From the NCBI GenBank assembly GCA_905250075.1, contig CAJNOP010000017.1:1153017-1217016 (forward strand): 64,000 bases of DNA, given 5' to 3'. Below, piece by piece: positions 28,669 through 40,608 of the stretch (position 1 is the first letter of the stretch; the number at the start of each line of letters is the position of its first letter). Source of the DNA: Rotaria sp. Silwood1. Its lineage: Eukaryota; Rotifera; Eurotatoria; Philodinida; Philodinidae. A program made the translations under genes and the position numbers. Under the pieces are notes generated by a model. That model worked only from the letters and a program-made list of their open reading frames with translations, made no database searches and had not been told where the DNA came from.

Positions 28669-29275
28669 TAAAGCTTGATCAAACGGTAATCGAGGATGAG
28701 GAGTTCGAATCTGAGGTTAGTTCTAACTAATTATTAACTAATTATTGATTATTAATTAATTATTAATTAATATTTTTAATAAAACTTGACCAAAGGATAA
28801 TCGAGGATGATGAGTTCGAATCTAAGACTAGTTTTAACTGATTATTAATTAATTATTAACTATTCATTAATTATTAATGTTTTCTATAAAACTTGGCCAA
28901 AGTTTATCGAAGATGGGGAATCCAAATCTGAGCTCAGTTTTAGCTAACTTATTACTAATTAATTATTAGCTAAATATTAATTGATTATAAATTATTATTA
29001 TTTTTCGTAAAGCTTCACTGCGGGTTATTGACGGTAAAGAATTCAAATCTGATGTCAGTTTTAATTATTTAATTAATAATTAGTTATTAACTAATTATTA
29101 ATCATTATTATTTTAAATAAAAATTCACCATAGGTAATCAATGATGAAGAGTCTAAATCTATGATCTGTTTCCATTAATTAGCTATTAATTAATTAATTA
29201 ATAGTTATTAGTTTTTTGAATAAAGCTTCATCAAAAGTAATCAAGAACGGGTGATTTGATCACGGACTCGATTGG
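28669..29275. repeat. Six-copy tandem array of about 110 bp
   Basis: Copies begin near 28670, 28781, 28888, 29009, 29119 and 29223, each opening AAARCTT and followed by TAATCGAGGATGA and GAGTTCGAATCT-like blocks, then a TAATTATTAA-rich tail. GAGTTCGAATCT in the early copies resembles a tRNA B box, but no tRNA fold is supported. The array lies wholly inside the Mutator-like element. Confidence 0.7.
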
Positions 29276-29589
29276 AATGATTCAATGATTTAGAGAGCAG
29301 GGATATGAGTGAGCCAGAGATGAATAACATATGTATACTAAATGAATAATTTGCTGATAATAAGAAAATAGTTCTTCTACGAGAAAGAGCTAAGCGAGTC
29401 CATAGACGAGCGTTACTTGTTTTAAAACGCTATACGGAATTAAATAAAATTGTTTTTATGAAAAATCAAAATTTAACTCATAACGATCCAAAAATCAGGA
29501 GGTTTATAAGAATTATTCAGTTTAAACAGATAAAGCATTAGAGATAGAGATGTTCCATCTTTAATGTTTTATGATCAGATATCTTTTAC

Positions 29590-29949
29590 GTGATCATTAT
29601 GTTAAATGTATTGAAAATAATGAAATTTAATTGTTTCGTTTAAAACCACAGAGAGAAAGCACTAGATATGCTGTTGAGTTGTTGATCTTTATTTGACTTA
29701 TACTTTATTTGTATGTAATAAAGAATTAATAAAATTATGAAAAAGCTTAAATATTTAATATATATTAATCAACAAAAACATATAATATTATAATATGACT
29801 TCATATTTACTAATATATTGGTTATATCTACCTGTGTGTACATAGCCAAAGGGCTATATACACATATGTGTATATAGTCAGTCAGCTATATACACTCGTG
29901 TGTATATAGCCACTTGGCTATGTACACATATGTGTACATAGTCACTTCC
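29590..29949 (-). repeat. Right terminal inverted repeat
   Basis: Inverted copy of the left end, with the same palindrome series read inward from 29949. It differs from the left by scattered substitutions and small indels, so the insertion is not very recent. Confidence 0.8.
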
Positions 29950-29958
29950 TAATTTTAT

Positions 29959-30798
29959 TCCTATTAAAAAGAATATGCATTCATATATCACAAGAACTGG
30001 GGTATAAATCTCAGGAAACATTTTTAAGAGTCAATGATCTTTATATTTCAAATATTTTACAGCCTATTGATCTTATCTATTTTATTGACGTTCAAACAAG
30101 GCTCTCGCTGTTTATAATTACGTTGGAATAATCTAGGGCAATCATTCCAACCGTCGAAAACACTGTCTTACAAGACTCGAAACGAATACAAAATGGCTTA
30201 TGATTGCATTAGTTTCTCATCGTACTTTGGCGTAACCCGTCAATTCGATTCAACAACCATCTTTCCTATGACAATCAGTCATCGTTTCTCCTACTATATT
30301 CACTATTTTACCAGTTTAATGATAAAGGCAGCGTTCTCTTCCACCTAGAAAAGCAATAAGATCTAACATCAAAATAGTTTCAAATCAATTCGTACGACTA
30401 TTGTTAACAATAATCAAGAACACATTAAATAGTGAATTAAATTTTGTCGTATCTTAAATCAGTCAGATAGCACAAAATAATCTTGTAAATATGATGGTAA
30501 TAAAAACCGAAACTGGCGTGTTCAAAGGAAGATCTTTCTTTTACTATACAAGATAGAGCTGTATTGAAATATAATTGTAAGGACAGTGTATGAATTCGTA
30601 CTTACACTTACGTTGATCGTCTCAGCTTGCTTTTCTTGTACAATGCAATGTGTTGATCATTTCAGTCGTCGCACGCATAAGCAACTCTATAAGAATGTTT
30701 GCATTGCATTTCATAAAAAGCACCAATCATCTGTTTTTGTACATGTTTAGCTTCTTTTTGGTACTAAGAAACTTGTTTTTTTTAGTGTCAGACTGTAC
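29959..30798. other. Spacer between two transposons
   Basis: No gene or repeat recognised. The last 8 bases (30791-30798) are the left target duplication of the hAT-like element. Confidence 0.5.
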
Positions 30799-31735
30799 CA
30801 GAGTTGGAACCGGACAGGTTTTTTCTGTCCGGTCCGGTTCGGCCGGTTAAAAAATCTGTCCGGTCCGGTCAGCAACCGGCCGGACGAATTTTACAGCCAA
30901 ACTGGCAAAAATCCGGCGAAAATAACTGACCATAAAAGTATCTGTTCACATAAAATGTTGGCGAACGGGAAATTGAATATTCACATGCAGAAATCCAAAC
31001 TAGGAGTGATCAATTTACATTTACGAAAAATTTGTAAATCCAAAAATAAATTTTAAGAAATTGAAATTTAAAATAAATTTTAAAAAGTTTTATTTATTTT
31101 GAATTTAAATTGGATTTACATAAATTTAAATTTTGTAAAATTATTTAAATTTATGTAAATCCAATTTAAAACTATAATAAATTAACAGCAGATCGCCACT
31201 CCTAATCCGAACTGGAAATGAAAATTGGAGCTGAAACTCTCCCTTCATATTTTATAGTAAGGTGCGTCAACTTGCCGAGTCCAACATCGATATAAATTAA
31301 CTATTCAGATCAAATCTGTTTTTCATCTTAATTTCAAAAAAGAAAAAAAAGGAAGTTTATAACAAATCTAACGCAAAAACGTAAATATTTATTTTTCTTG
31401 ATTCAGGCAGCTGCCTAAATAGAAGAAGAGAATAAATTATTTGATCAAGATTAAACTGAGTAATACACGAGAAAGAAATCGACAGAGATATAAAGAGAAC
31501 AATCAATCATTTATAGTCAAGTTGAAGATAAGATATCTATTGAGTTTTCGCACATACATTCTTCTGACTTGAAAATATCATAAAAAAGCCGTTTTCAGTA
31601 GAGAAAATTCTTGGGTGAAAACAACAATTTTGTAATGGTGAACTGGCAAAAATCCGGTCCTGTCCGGCCCGGTTTAACTTCTTGTCCGGTCTTGTTCGAT
31701 CCGGTTCCGGTCCGACCGGACCGGTTCCAACTCTG
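30799..31735. mobile_element. Non-autonomous hAT-like transposon
   Basis: A 937-bp element flanked by an exact 8-bp target duplication GACTGTAC (30791-30798 and 31736-31743). Both ends read CAGAGTTGGAACCGG inward. The subterminal regions are full of CCGGTCCGG-type boxes, far more GC-rich than the surroundings. An 8-bp duplication with CAG..CTG ends is typical of hAT elements. There is no transposase reading frame. A 17-base sequence AACTGGCAAAAATCCGG occurs in the same orientation near both ends (30900-30916 and 31641-31657). Confidence 0.85.
31104..31170. repeat. Perfect 28-bp palindrome inside the hAT-like element
   Basis: Arms 31104-31131 and 31143-31170 are exact reverse complements around an 11-base spacer. 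Each arm contains TTGGATTTACATAAATT or its complement. It could form a hairpin in single strand or RNA. Confidence 0.75.
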
Positions 31736-31743
31736 GACTGTAC

Positions 31744-32355
31744 AATTGATGTATTCTTCTGACACAAAAAAAATCATGACTGTCTTTCAAGTAAAAAAGT
31801 AACATTTTATCAAGCAGAAAAAAATTATTGAAGATGTTAAAAAACAATTCAATTCGAACTAATATTCATACAAGTATCTTGAATCAAATTGAATAGAGTA
31901 TTACACATCTATTCTGAAACAGATTCATAAGTAATTCTAAATGTTTGCTTCAACAACTATTTTTTCTAGTAATGAAAAAGTTCAATTGAATACTTTCAAT
32001 CATAAAAGAAAACAATACCGATTAATATCGAGACAGGATTATTGATATTTACTATAGAAGTCTATGTATTAATCATCTCTATTGGACTAAGAGCAAAATT
32101 AACACAATGATATTTGTGACTGAAGATTGTAGATAACTATTTTATTTATCATATTTTATATTAAAACACAAGCACACACATAGGTGAGTCAATTGAGATT
32201 ACTTATCAATATAAAACAAGCCTAAGAAAAAAAAAATGTTCACCAGAAAAAAAAACAAAGACAAAAAACTAAAAAATAAAGAAAAATGCAAATAGTGGAA
32301 GTAAAAACAGACGAATATTAGTCTGTCTGTGTTGCACAAGAGAAAAAAAATGGAT
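31744..32355. other. Gene-free stretch, presumed 3' flank of coiled-coil gene
   Basis: No coding region seen. The part next to 32356 is probably the 3' UTR of the minus-strand gene. Confidence 0.4.
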
Positions 32356-35300
32356 TTATGTATTTCGAATAGTGGCTAAATTTCGGTCTGCTTCTTGTAT
32401 TTCATCTAATTTTTTACTGAATATTTTCAAAAGTTTACCAGCAAACTCTTCTTGTGAAACAAGTAATTTAGATACTTTTTGTCGTATTTTTTCGTTTTTA
32501 TCAACATTATCAGGTTTAGAATGTGCCTATGAAAAGAAAAAGCAATCGATAGAATTAAAACAAAAACACTTCAATTCAACAAAAATATACTTGAAAACTT
32601 TCGTCTGTTGTAGACATAATATCATCTAGATCATCTTGGGTTAAATTTAATATTTTACTAGCAGTATTCATTGCTGTGTCATATCCAGGCAATGTCATTG
32701 AAAATGATTCCCGTTGTCTTTGATGTTCACGGGCTCGTTTAAGATTATCATTCATTTGTATACTTCGTCGAATCATTTCATGAAGAAAACCCTAAATAAA
32801 TTTTAAAAAAAAGCGGTTAACACAATCTCTACAAAATTAAAACATGAAGTACAATATAGCTGCTTTTGCTAATCATAATAAAACTGTTTCATTCCTTCTA
32901 TGTTGTGACAAATCTCTTCAGCATTGTTTCAGTTAATCCTCAAGAACTACAAGAACGAAGTAGTTAAGATATGGGCAAGGAACCATTGCTAAAATATCTG
33001 TCATGGTCTGTAAGAGAGTCCAAATTTTTACTTCTATACTTCAGTACTCTTTTCAGATCGTGTTTCACAAAAACATATTATCAGTAAACAAAATAAAATT
33101 ATTTTCTTATTACATTAGTAAATCTTTCATATTCGTTTAAACGTCGCTGTGTACGATTGAATTCTAATGTAATTTTACTTAATGCATCTTGACTTTTTGT
33201 ATTTAATGCTAATAATTGTTGTTCAGATGAACGACGAGCTGTTAATAATTCTTGATTTAACTGTTCTTGATTAAGACGATATTGTCGAAGTTGTTGTTCA
33301 CTTGAACGATGTTTGATTTGAATATCTTCAAAACGTGTTTTCTATTTAGATGAAATCGAAATATTTTCAACAATAAAAAAAAAAAAAAACTTTTACTAAT
33401 ATCTGATGTTCTTCAACCAATTGACCATAACGTGTTTCAAGAGTTTGTTTTTCTCGTGTTACTGCTTGTAAACGATTTTTATGTGATTCAAGCTACAAAA
33501 AAAATTAAATAAAGAACCATCCATCAACAACAAACAACATATGTCGTTAGAATGATCGTTTATGATGTACTGTAAAACAGTGAAATAAGATGATAAAAAA
33601 AGTATAGAATTTATTGAAATATCTATTCAATGATATTATGTATAAGCTTGAAAAAATGTCTTCAAGTTTATTCATATTTTCTGTTATTATAATTAGATTA
33701 TGGCTGTATATCCTGAGAAGGATAAATGAATCAGTCTATCAGCTCCATAAATGTTTGCTAATGTGAAATATATCCGAGTTTTGAATCGAAAATATTTTTA
33801 AAACAATTATTTCTTATAGACTTGAATTTATCTATTATTGACATACGTACTGAAATTCGTAATTTTTCCATTGTTTCTGTTAATGATTTGAGTCTTTCTT
33901 CATCATTCTATTGAAATTTCAAACAAAAAAAAATTGATCAATATCAATGTATAATTGTAGATTAATTACTTCATTTGTAATTTTTTCATTTGAACGATTA
34001 ACAGTTGTTTCCAATTCACTCAATCGGGATTTATAATTTTCAATTAAACTTCGTTTACTTGCTACATCACGTTCTGTATGTGTCAATCTATAAATATATA
34101 CATATAACAAAATTTTCAAAAGAAAACAAATTTTTTTATTTTTTTTATTTTAGCTAGTCTATTATACTTTTCAGTTAATGATTGAAGATTTTTTGTTAAT
34201 GTTTCATTATCTGTTTGTAAAGTTTTATTTAATTTTCGTTGTCGAGCCGCATCGAATGAAGTATTTTTAAGACGTGTATATAAATTATCAATATTTTCAC
34301 CACTTTCAGAACTGACAGAATCATTACGTTGAGTTTCTTGTCCAGGTAATGTTAATTGAGTGAGATGATCATTTTTTAATTTATCACATTCATTTGCAAG
34401 TCTCTACAAGATAAAAAAAAAAATTAAAAATCAATGAATATAAATGCAAAAAAAATTCAAACTTGATTTGTCATTTTAAGAACATTAATTCGACTAAGTG
34501 TTGTTGATAAGCGTTGAGTAAGTTGTTCATTTTCTTCTCTCGAATCAGCAAGATTCATTTCTAATTGTTCAATACGTCTACGCATTCCTCCAATCTAATC
34601 GAAAACAAAAAAAAAACAAAACCAAATTGATTATTACATTTGTAGATGATAATTTACTCTTGTTGGAGTTTTTTGTGTTGTTGATGGTATTGAAGGTTTT
34701 CTAATATGATGTAAATAGGAATCATGATGATAAGAATTTGCTAAGCGAATTTTATTATTATTATTTTTCTTTAATGGACCGTCTGAAATAAACAAAACAA
34801 AAATAGAATGCTTTCTATTCGAAAAAAATGTTTTTTTTTTTTATTGAATTATTGACATTTTCGTTTTGGTATTGTTGATGATATTGATGGTCGGCGTTTA
34901 CGTTTCATTAATGAAGCTTGAGTATGATTATCACAAAGACTACATGTACGATGTCGTTGTCGTCGCCATGGATTTATATCAAGTCTATCAGATTTTGATG
35001 GTGATGTTCGATAAAGAATTGATGATTCATTTTGAAGATCATCGATAAATGTTGAACTTTGATTTTGATCAAGTAACATTTCTAAACATGATTTTTTTGG
35101 TTTCTTTTTTATTATTCTTTTTTTTATAGTTGATGATGAATTCATTAAAGTTTTTTTATTAATAGTTTGATCATTTCGTTTTAATTTATGTATTTGATCT
35201 TGTAATGCAAGTATACGAAGTTTAAGTCGTTTTATTTCATTTGTTGTTTGTTTGTGTTGTTGAATATAATGTTGTTTTTCATCAATACATAAATCAAGAT

Positions 35301-38300
35301 TAGTTTTTAAACGTTCATGTTCAAATATTAAACATGTTCGTTCATTTTCAAGTTCATATAATTTTTTTTTAAAGTCTTCAACAAAACGTTGTTGATTATC
35401 ATTAGTTTTATTTATTGATGGTGATGGTATTTTTAATTGAGAGCGTTCATCTTTATCATTTAATACTAAAATTTCATTACGAAGTTCATTAATAACAATT
35501 GTTTGTTCATTAATTTCAACTTCTTGTAAATCAATTTTTTCATGTAAACTTAAACTAATAGAAATAAAAACAAAAGCCGTTATTAAAATATATATGCAAA
35601 AGTAAAATGTTTCATTTACTTTTCATTAGTTAATCTTGTATTTTCACGTCGTAATTTTGTTACTTCATTCCAAACATTATCATCATCTTCTTGTTTAAAT
35701 ATTTTTCTATTTGTACCTATTTGTTTTTTTCGTCGTTGATTATAACATACAGAACAACCAGATCTAGTTTTTCGTATAGCTTTACCATAAAAATAATCAT
35801 TGTTTATTTGTTTTTGTAATAATTCATCATCAGTATAGGATTGTAATTCATCTTTAATTGAACGATATTGTTTTTGTAAATGTTTAAGACGTAGCCAACG
35901 TTTATCATGAACTTTTTTTAATGTAGCTATTTGTTCATCACGTTTAACAAGTAATTGTTGAACATTTGCTAAACGATCTGTTAATGTACGAATTTTTGTT
36001 TTTAAATATTCAACATCTAATGGAGGTGATGATGTATTATCACGAACTGGAGGAGATGTACAACGTTTCTTTGGAGATGAAGATCGATGTAATCTGAAAT
36101 ATAAATTTAATTCATTATTAATTTTTTTAAACTGATTACGCACTTTCCAATGGATGAATTTCGTCCAATATTTTCACTACAACTTTTCCAACGATTATCT
36201 GAAGATAATTGATCCTAGATATAAAGAACATGAATAGAAGATTGATATGTTGATTAAAATAAGAAAGAGAAATTTACTGGTAATAATTTATCTCGTACTT
36301 GACGAAGAGTTAATTTTAAATGTTCGATTTCATTATCACGATGACGTAGAGTCTAGAATAGGTAATATACATAATTTGAATTAATTGATTATTAATTAAA
36401 TTTTTTATTTTCAGATATTTCTTTATTAACTGTGTCAATGATCATTAGGTTCTTTATATGAGTAAAGAAATTGTTTCAAGCAGACGATTGCTCATTAAAA
36501 CTAAAGCCTCCAGCGAGAATATTGTACAACTAGTATGTCATTAAGTGCATGCAATATTACTCAATATTTCACAAACTTTCATCATGTTTTACATTATAAT
36601 CGAGAATGTCGTCTCAAAGCTTTTTTTTGTGAAGCTTACATGTTATGCCTTTGTAGAAAAATATAATAGATGTAAATACTAAGTTGAGGTTTTGCGGTTT
36701 TCTCGTACATAGTAGTCAGGGTCATAGGTCAATGAGTATATCTTTCATAACAACGAGCAAGGCAGAGTAGTTCCTTAGCAATGGAAGAAAAGTACTCAAA
36801 AGTATTAATAACAAGACTTAAACTATACTAGAAAATTCGAAAGCTTTTCTCAACATGAGAATGGCTTTAAAATGCTCAGGAGTATTTTTAATTTGCTACG
36901 GTTGTCATATGATAGACATACAACGTCTAAACTGATCAAACTATAATTTTGGAAAATAATCAATATGAGCGTTTGTTAGTTTATCAAGATATTTAATAGT
37001 GCTTTGAGATCTATTGTAGATATACCGGTATGTACAATAGGCTTGTTTGTCAGTTAAAACAATGTTTAGAATTAGAGTAAGGTTAAATTAAGACAAACAG
37101 AATAAGAAAATGAAAAACAACAAAGCAAACAAAAAATAGAACACCAATAACATATAGAAGAAATATCTATTTGAAATGCAAAAATAAATACGACAAATCG
37201 TTTTCCTGATGATCGATTATCTTTGAAAAACAACTCTTGCCTTCTAGGAACTATTCATACTATGTATATTGTGTCGGTATAATGAGATTCAAGAACACAC
37301 ATACAAGTTCAATATTTTAGGACCGAAGGAACTATGCAGAAAAGTTTTATTCATACTTTTCAATAAACAAATCACTAGATTAACTATCAAAGTGGCCTAT
37401 TTAACTTTTATTATTATTTTTTTTTAATGGATATCTTATATTTTTTTCATTTATTGTTTACATTATTCGAATGTGAAATTCAATATATTATCCTTGTAAT
37501 TTCCACATTCAAATGATAATAATAACAACAACAAAACAAACCTAATTAGCAGAATATACTATTGATTAAAATTATAACTATTTCAAATATATTGATTAAG
37601 ATTTAATTAAATATACAATTTTAGGGATTTACTTACATTTTGAAGAGTTGCTATTTGTACTCGTAATGAACTATCTTCTAAATCTGTATCTATATTTAGA
37701 AAAAAAACGAAGTCACTTTTTTATTTTCCATAGTATTCAATGATTAGTTTACTAGTTTGTTTTCTCCTTTGTAAGTCGCTGACTTCTTTTCTAAATAAAT
37801 AAACAAACAAAAGAAAAAAAAACCAGATCTATAATTATCAATATAAATTTTGATTAAATCTATACTTAAGATTAACAATAGCTTCTTCTCGTTCTTCAAT
37901 TGTTGCTTTATATGAATCAAGTTTTTGCCGCCAAAGTTGAGTATCAGCAGCAATACGATCAAATGTCTAATACATGAAAAAAAAAAGCTAAAATTAACAA
38001 AATTTATTCAAGACAAAAGAAAAAATATACCAGAATTTTTTCTTGATTAATAGCTTCATAATCTGATTTTTCTCTTAATTGTTTTGTTAAATCACGAACA
38101 TGTTCACACAAACCTAATAGTCGATTAATTTCAGTATTAGTGAAATAGAATAAAGCATCCGAAATGCCTACGTTCATTTTCAATCTGACAGTCGCGTATT
38201 GTTTTTTCAAAAGTATGTACTTGTAATTGATGTAGTTGTTCAAATGTTCGTGTCTAAAATAGTTTTCTTTTTATAATATTCAGAAAAAAGCAAAAGAATA

Positions 38301-38714
38301 ATGATTTTATAACCTTCTCTTCGAATTGTCGTAATTGTTCTTCAAGTGCACGAAATTCTATATTACGTTTTTTAAGTGTATCTTCTAAGTATTGTTCACT
38401 AGATAAATATAAGGAAATCGAATAAATAATATATATCGATTAAGGTTCCACTGATTCTTACCGTTCTTCAATTTTGCTAATGGAAGCATTTTTTTCTTGA
38501 ATGACCCGTTCAAGTTTTTCAATTAATTGTTCACGATTTTTCGTTCGAAGTTCTTCATTATTTAATAGTATACGTTGTTGGTCATTTGTATACCTTGAAT
38601 TGAAATATAAAGAAAAAAAATGATATCGTTAGGAACAGTATTTTTTTTCATATATCCGTACTGTGGTTCTATAAAGGTACTCGATGGTATTTGAATACCA
38701 TTCGAAGCTGCCAT
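32356..38714 (-). CDS. Large coiled-coil protein, possibly centlein-like
   Basis: Many-exon gene read from ATG at 38714 (MAASNGIQIPSSTFIEPQ) to TAA at 32356. Nearly every exon encodes heptad-rich coiled coil (for example ERVIQEKNASISKIEER and KTRFEDIQIKHRSSEQQLR). A basic linker at 34849-35145 holds RTCSLCDN, and 35616-36143 holds KIRTLTDRLANVQQLLVKRD, HDKRWLRLKHLQKQYRSIKD, SGCSVCYN and VWNEVTKLRREN. The C-terminus has LPGYDTAMNTASKILNLTQ and LDEIQEADRNLATIRNT. The RWLRLKxLQKxY block, the Trp-Asn-Glu block and the overall coiled-coil size recall centlein, a centriole-linker protein, from memory only; other centrosomal coiled-coil proteins are possible. The 1.3-kb intron at about 36350-37640 could hide a gene boundary. 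Its start faces the Lys-rich gene across 468 bases. Confidence 0.6.
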
Positions 38715-39182
38715 ATATAGGTATAGAATTTCTTTTTACAAAAAAGTCAATTCATTATCGATCATTACGCATGTATTCTCCTCTTGTCACCTTGGTTACC
38801 TTCTCCTTATTGACTTCACTACAATAAAGTGCACAACTGCATTAAATATGCAGAACAACGAAAAAGATCATTGCAAAAAAATCGCGGTTTTTTTAAATTT
38901 TCATTGTTAAGAATTAAGAAAATAATTTTGAAATTAATTTATTCAATTTTCAATTCTAAATATTCTTTTAGAATCTTTAATTGTTCGGAGGAGATCGATT
39001 TTAAATCATTGTTCATTGTTACTAAACAAGGGTCGTCCGACGACTATAATAAAACTTATTGTTAGTCGTTGTTTTTCTTTCTTTTTAAATTTAAACATCT
39101 TCGATATAATCGTCGGTTATATTCGTTCTATTTGCTTCAAAATTTAAACAGTCGATTAGCAAACTAATCTAATCTAATAATA
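38715..39182. promoter_or_regulatory. Divergent promoter region
   Basis: A 468-base gap between two head-to-head start codons, AT-rich. No element can be assigned with confidence, but both genes' promoters and 5' UTRs must lie here. Confidence 0.5.
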
Positions 39183-40608
39183 ATGCCACCAAAAAAAGGA
39201 GCTGCTGCTAAAGCAACAACTGAAGTCGATACTGATCAAAAACAACTTCAAGTTAGTTTATAACTAATAATGAATTAAGATATTTAAAATTTTTGTTTAT
39301 TTAGAAAAAACAAGATGAAGAAAATCAACAACCGACAGAAACCGAACAGTCAAGTCCAAAGAAAGCAACCAGTGAATCAAAAAAAACTACAGTAAGTTAT
39401 ATTTAATTTGAATTTCTAAAAATCATATAAATTTTATTAACTAGAATACTAAAGGTGCTCAATCACGAAAGAAAGTCGAAGCTGAAAAACTTCAACATGA
39501 AGCATCTGGTGTAAATATTTATTGAAACTCATTGTTGTTTTTAAAAACTTTTTCAATTTTAGGTTACTGAACGTACAAATACAAAATCTGAAACAGGTGA
39601 AGATACAAATGAAGAAGATAATGATGATAAAAAAAATAATAGTTCATCAACAACACAAAAAAATGCAACATCAACTGAAGTAAAACCAACAACGAAAACT
39701 ACTGCAGGTCGTGGTGGTAAACGACAACCAGCAAAAACTATGCCTAAAACTGATGAACAAAATGAAGAAGATCAAGAAAATGAAAAAACAACAACTTCTA
39801 CTAAAGCACCTGCAAAAGGTAAAGCTGCTGCTGCACAAAAAAATAAAAAACCTGAAGAAGATGAACAAAAAGATGCTGGTAATGAATTTAAAATGATTAT
39901 GAGTATTTGATAATATGTTTGGTTTCTAGGTACAGGTGAAGAGGATGAAGCTGGAAATGAAGTTGATTCACCAAGTAAAAAAACCAAGGGTAAACCTACT
40001 CGTAGACAAGCTCAAAAAAATAAAACTACTACACAAGAAGTTGAAAATGAATATGGTAAATAAATTAGAAAAATTTTATTTTCAAAAAAAAAAAAAGAAA
40101 AACATCTTTTAATATTTAGAACAAAACGATGAACCTGATACAAAAAAGAAAACAACTGGTAAAAGAGGAAAAGCTCCAGGATCATCAAAAAAACAAACAA
40201 CATCTGTTGAAAAATCTGAAAATGAAGAAACACCTGTAAATGATGATCTTAAATTATCGGAAGATGAAGAAACAGCAGATGATAAATCTAAAGCTGCAAC
40301 AACAAAAAAAGGACCAACAAAACGATCAGCACCAGCATCAGGCAAAAAAACTAATGCTAAAAAGAAAGGACAAAGTGATGAACCATTTGAAGATCATACA
40401 AATGATGAAAAAAATGAAGAAGTTGAAAATAATACTGAAGATGGTTAGTTGAATATTTAAAAAAAATTTTGTTGTTTATTAAATCGAATTTTTGTCTATA
40501 GAAGCTTCAACAGCTAAACAACAGAAAAAAGGTCGTGCAGCTGATAAAGCTCCAGTATCAACAAGCAAGGCAAATAATCGTGGTGGCAAGAGAACCAAAG
40601 CTACATAA
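39183..40608 (+). CDS. Lys/Glu-rich intrinsically disordered protein
   Basis: About nine exons separated by short introns. The protein opens MPPKKGAAAKATTEVDTDQK and ends RGGKRTKAT at TAA 40606-40608. Composition is dominated by Lys, Glu, Asp, Thr, Ser and Gln, with repeated KKT, KGK and GRGGKR patches alternating with acidic tracts (DEEDNDD, SEDEETADDKS). There is no folded domain, signal peptide or membrane segment. The basic/acidic alternation suggests a nuclear chromatin- or nucleic-acid-associated protein, but I recognise no family. The reading frame is continuous through all junctions, which supports a real gene. Confidence 0.75.

Larger units (their letters stand above)
26384..29949. 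mobile_element. Mutator-like DNA transposon, degenerate
   Basis: A 3,566-bp element bounded by a perfect 9-bp target duplication TAATTTTAT (26375-26383 and 29950-29958). Both ends start GGAAGTGACTATGTACACA read inward. Terminal inverted repeats are about 360-400 bp (26384-26790 against 29590-29949), with similarity clearest over the palindromic outer 170 bp and again at GGTTTTAAACGAAACA. A 9-bp duplication and long TIRs are typical of MULEs. The interior has one transposase-like fragment, a fold-back and two tandem arrays, and no full transposase. Confidence 0.85.

Noticed and set aside
28669..29240. tRNA genes suggested by GTTCGAATC in the tandem array
   Set aside because: No A box or cloverleaf stems accompany the motif, and the flanks are AT-rich repeat tails.
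39671..40345. Several Ser/Phe/Val-rich minus-strand open frames
   Set aside because: They are antisense shadows of the Lys/Glu-rich plus-strand gene.
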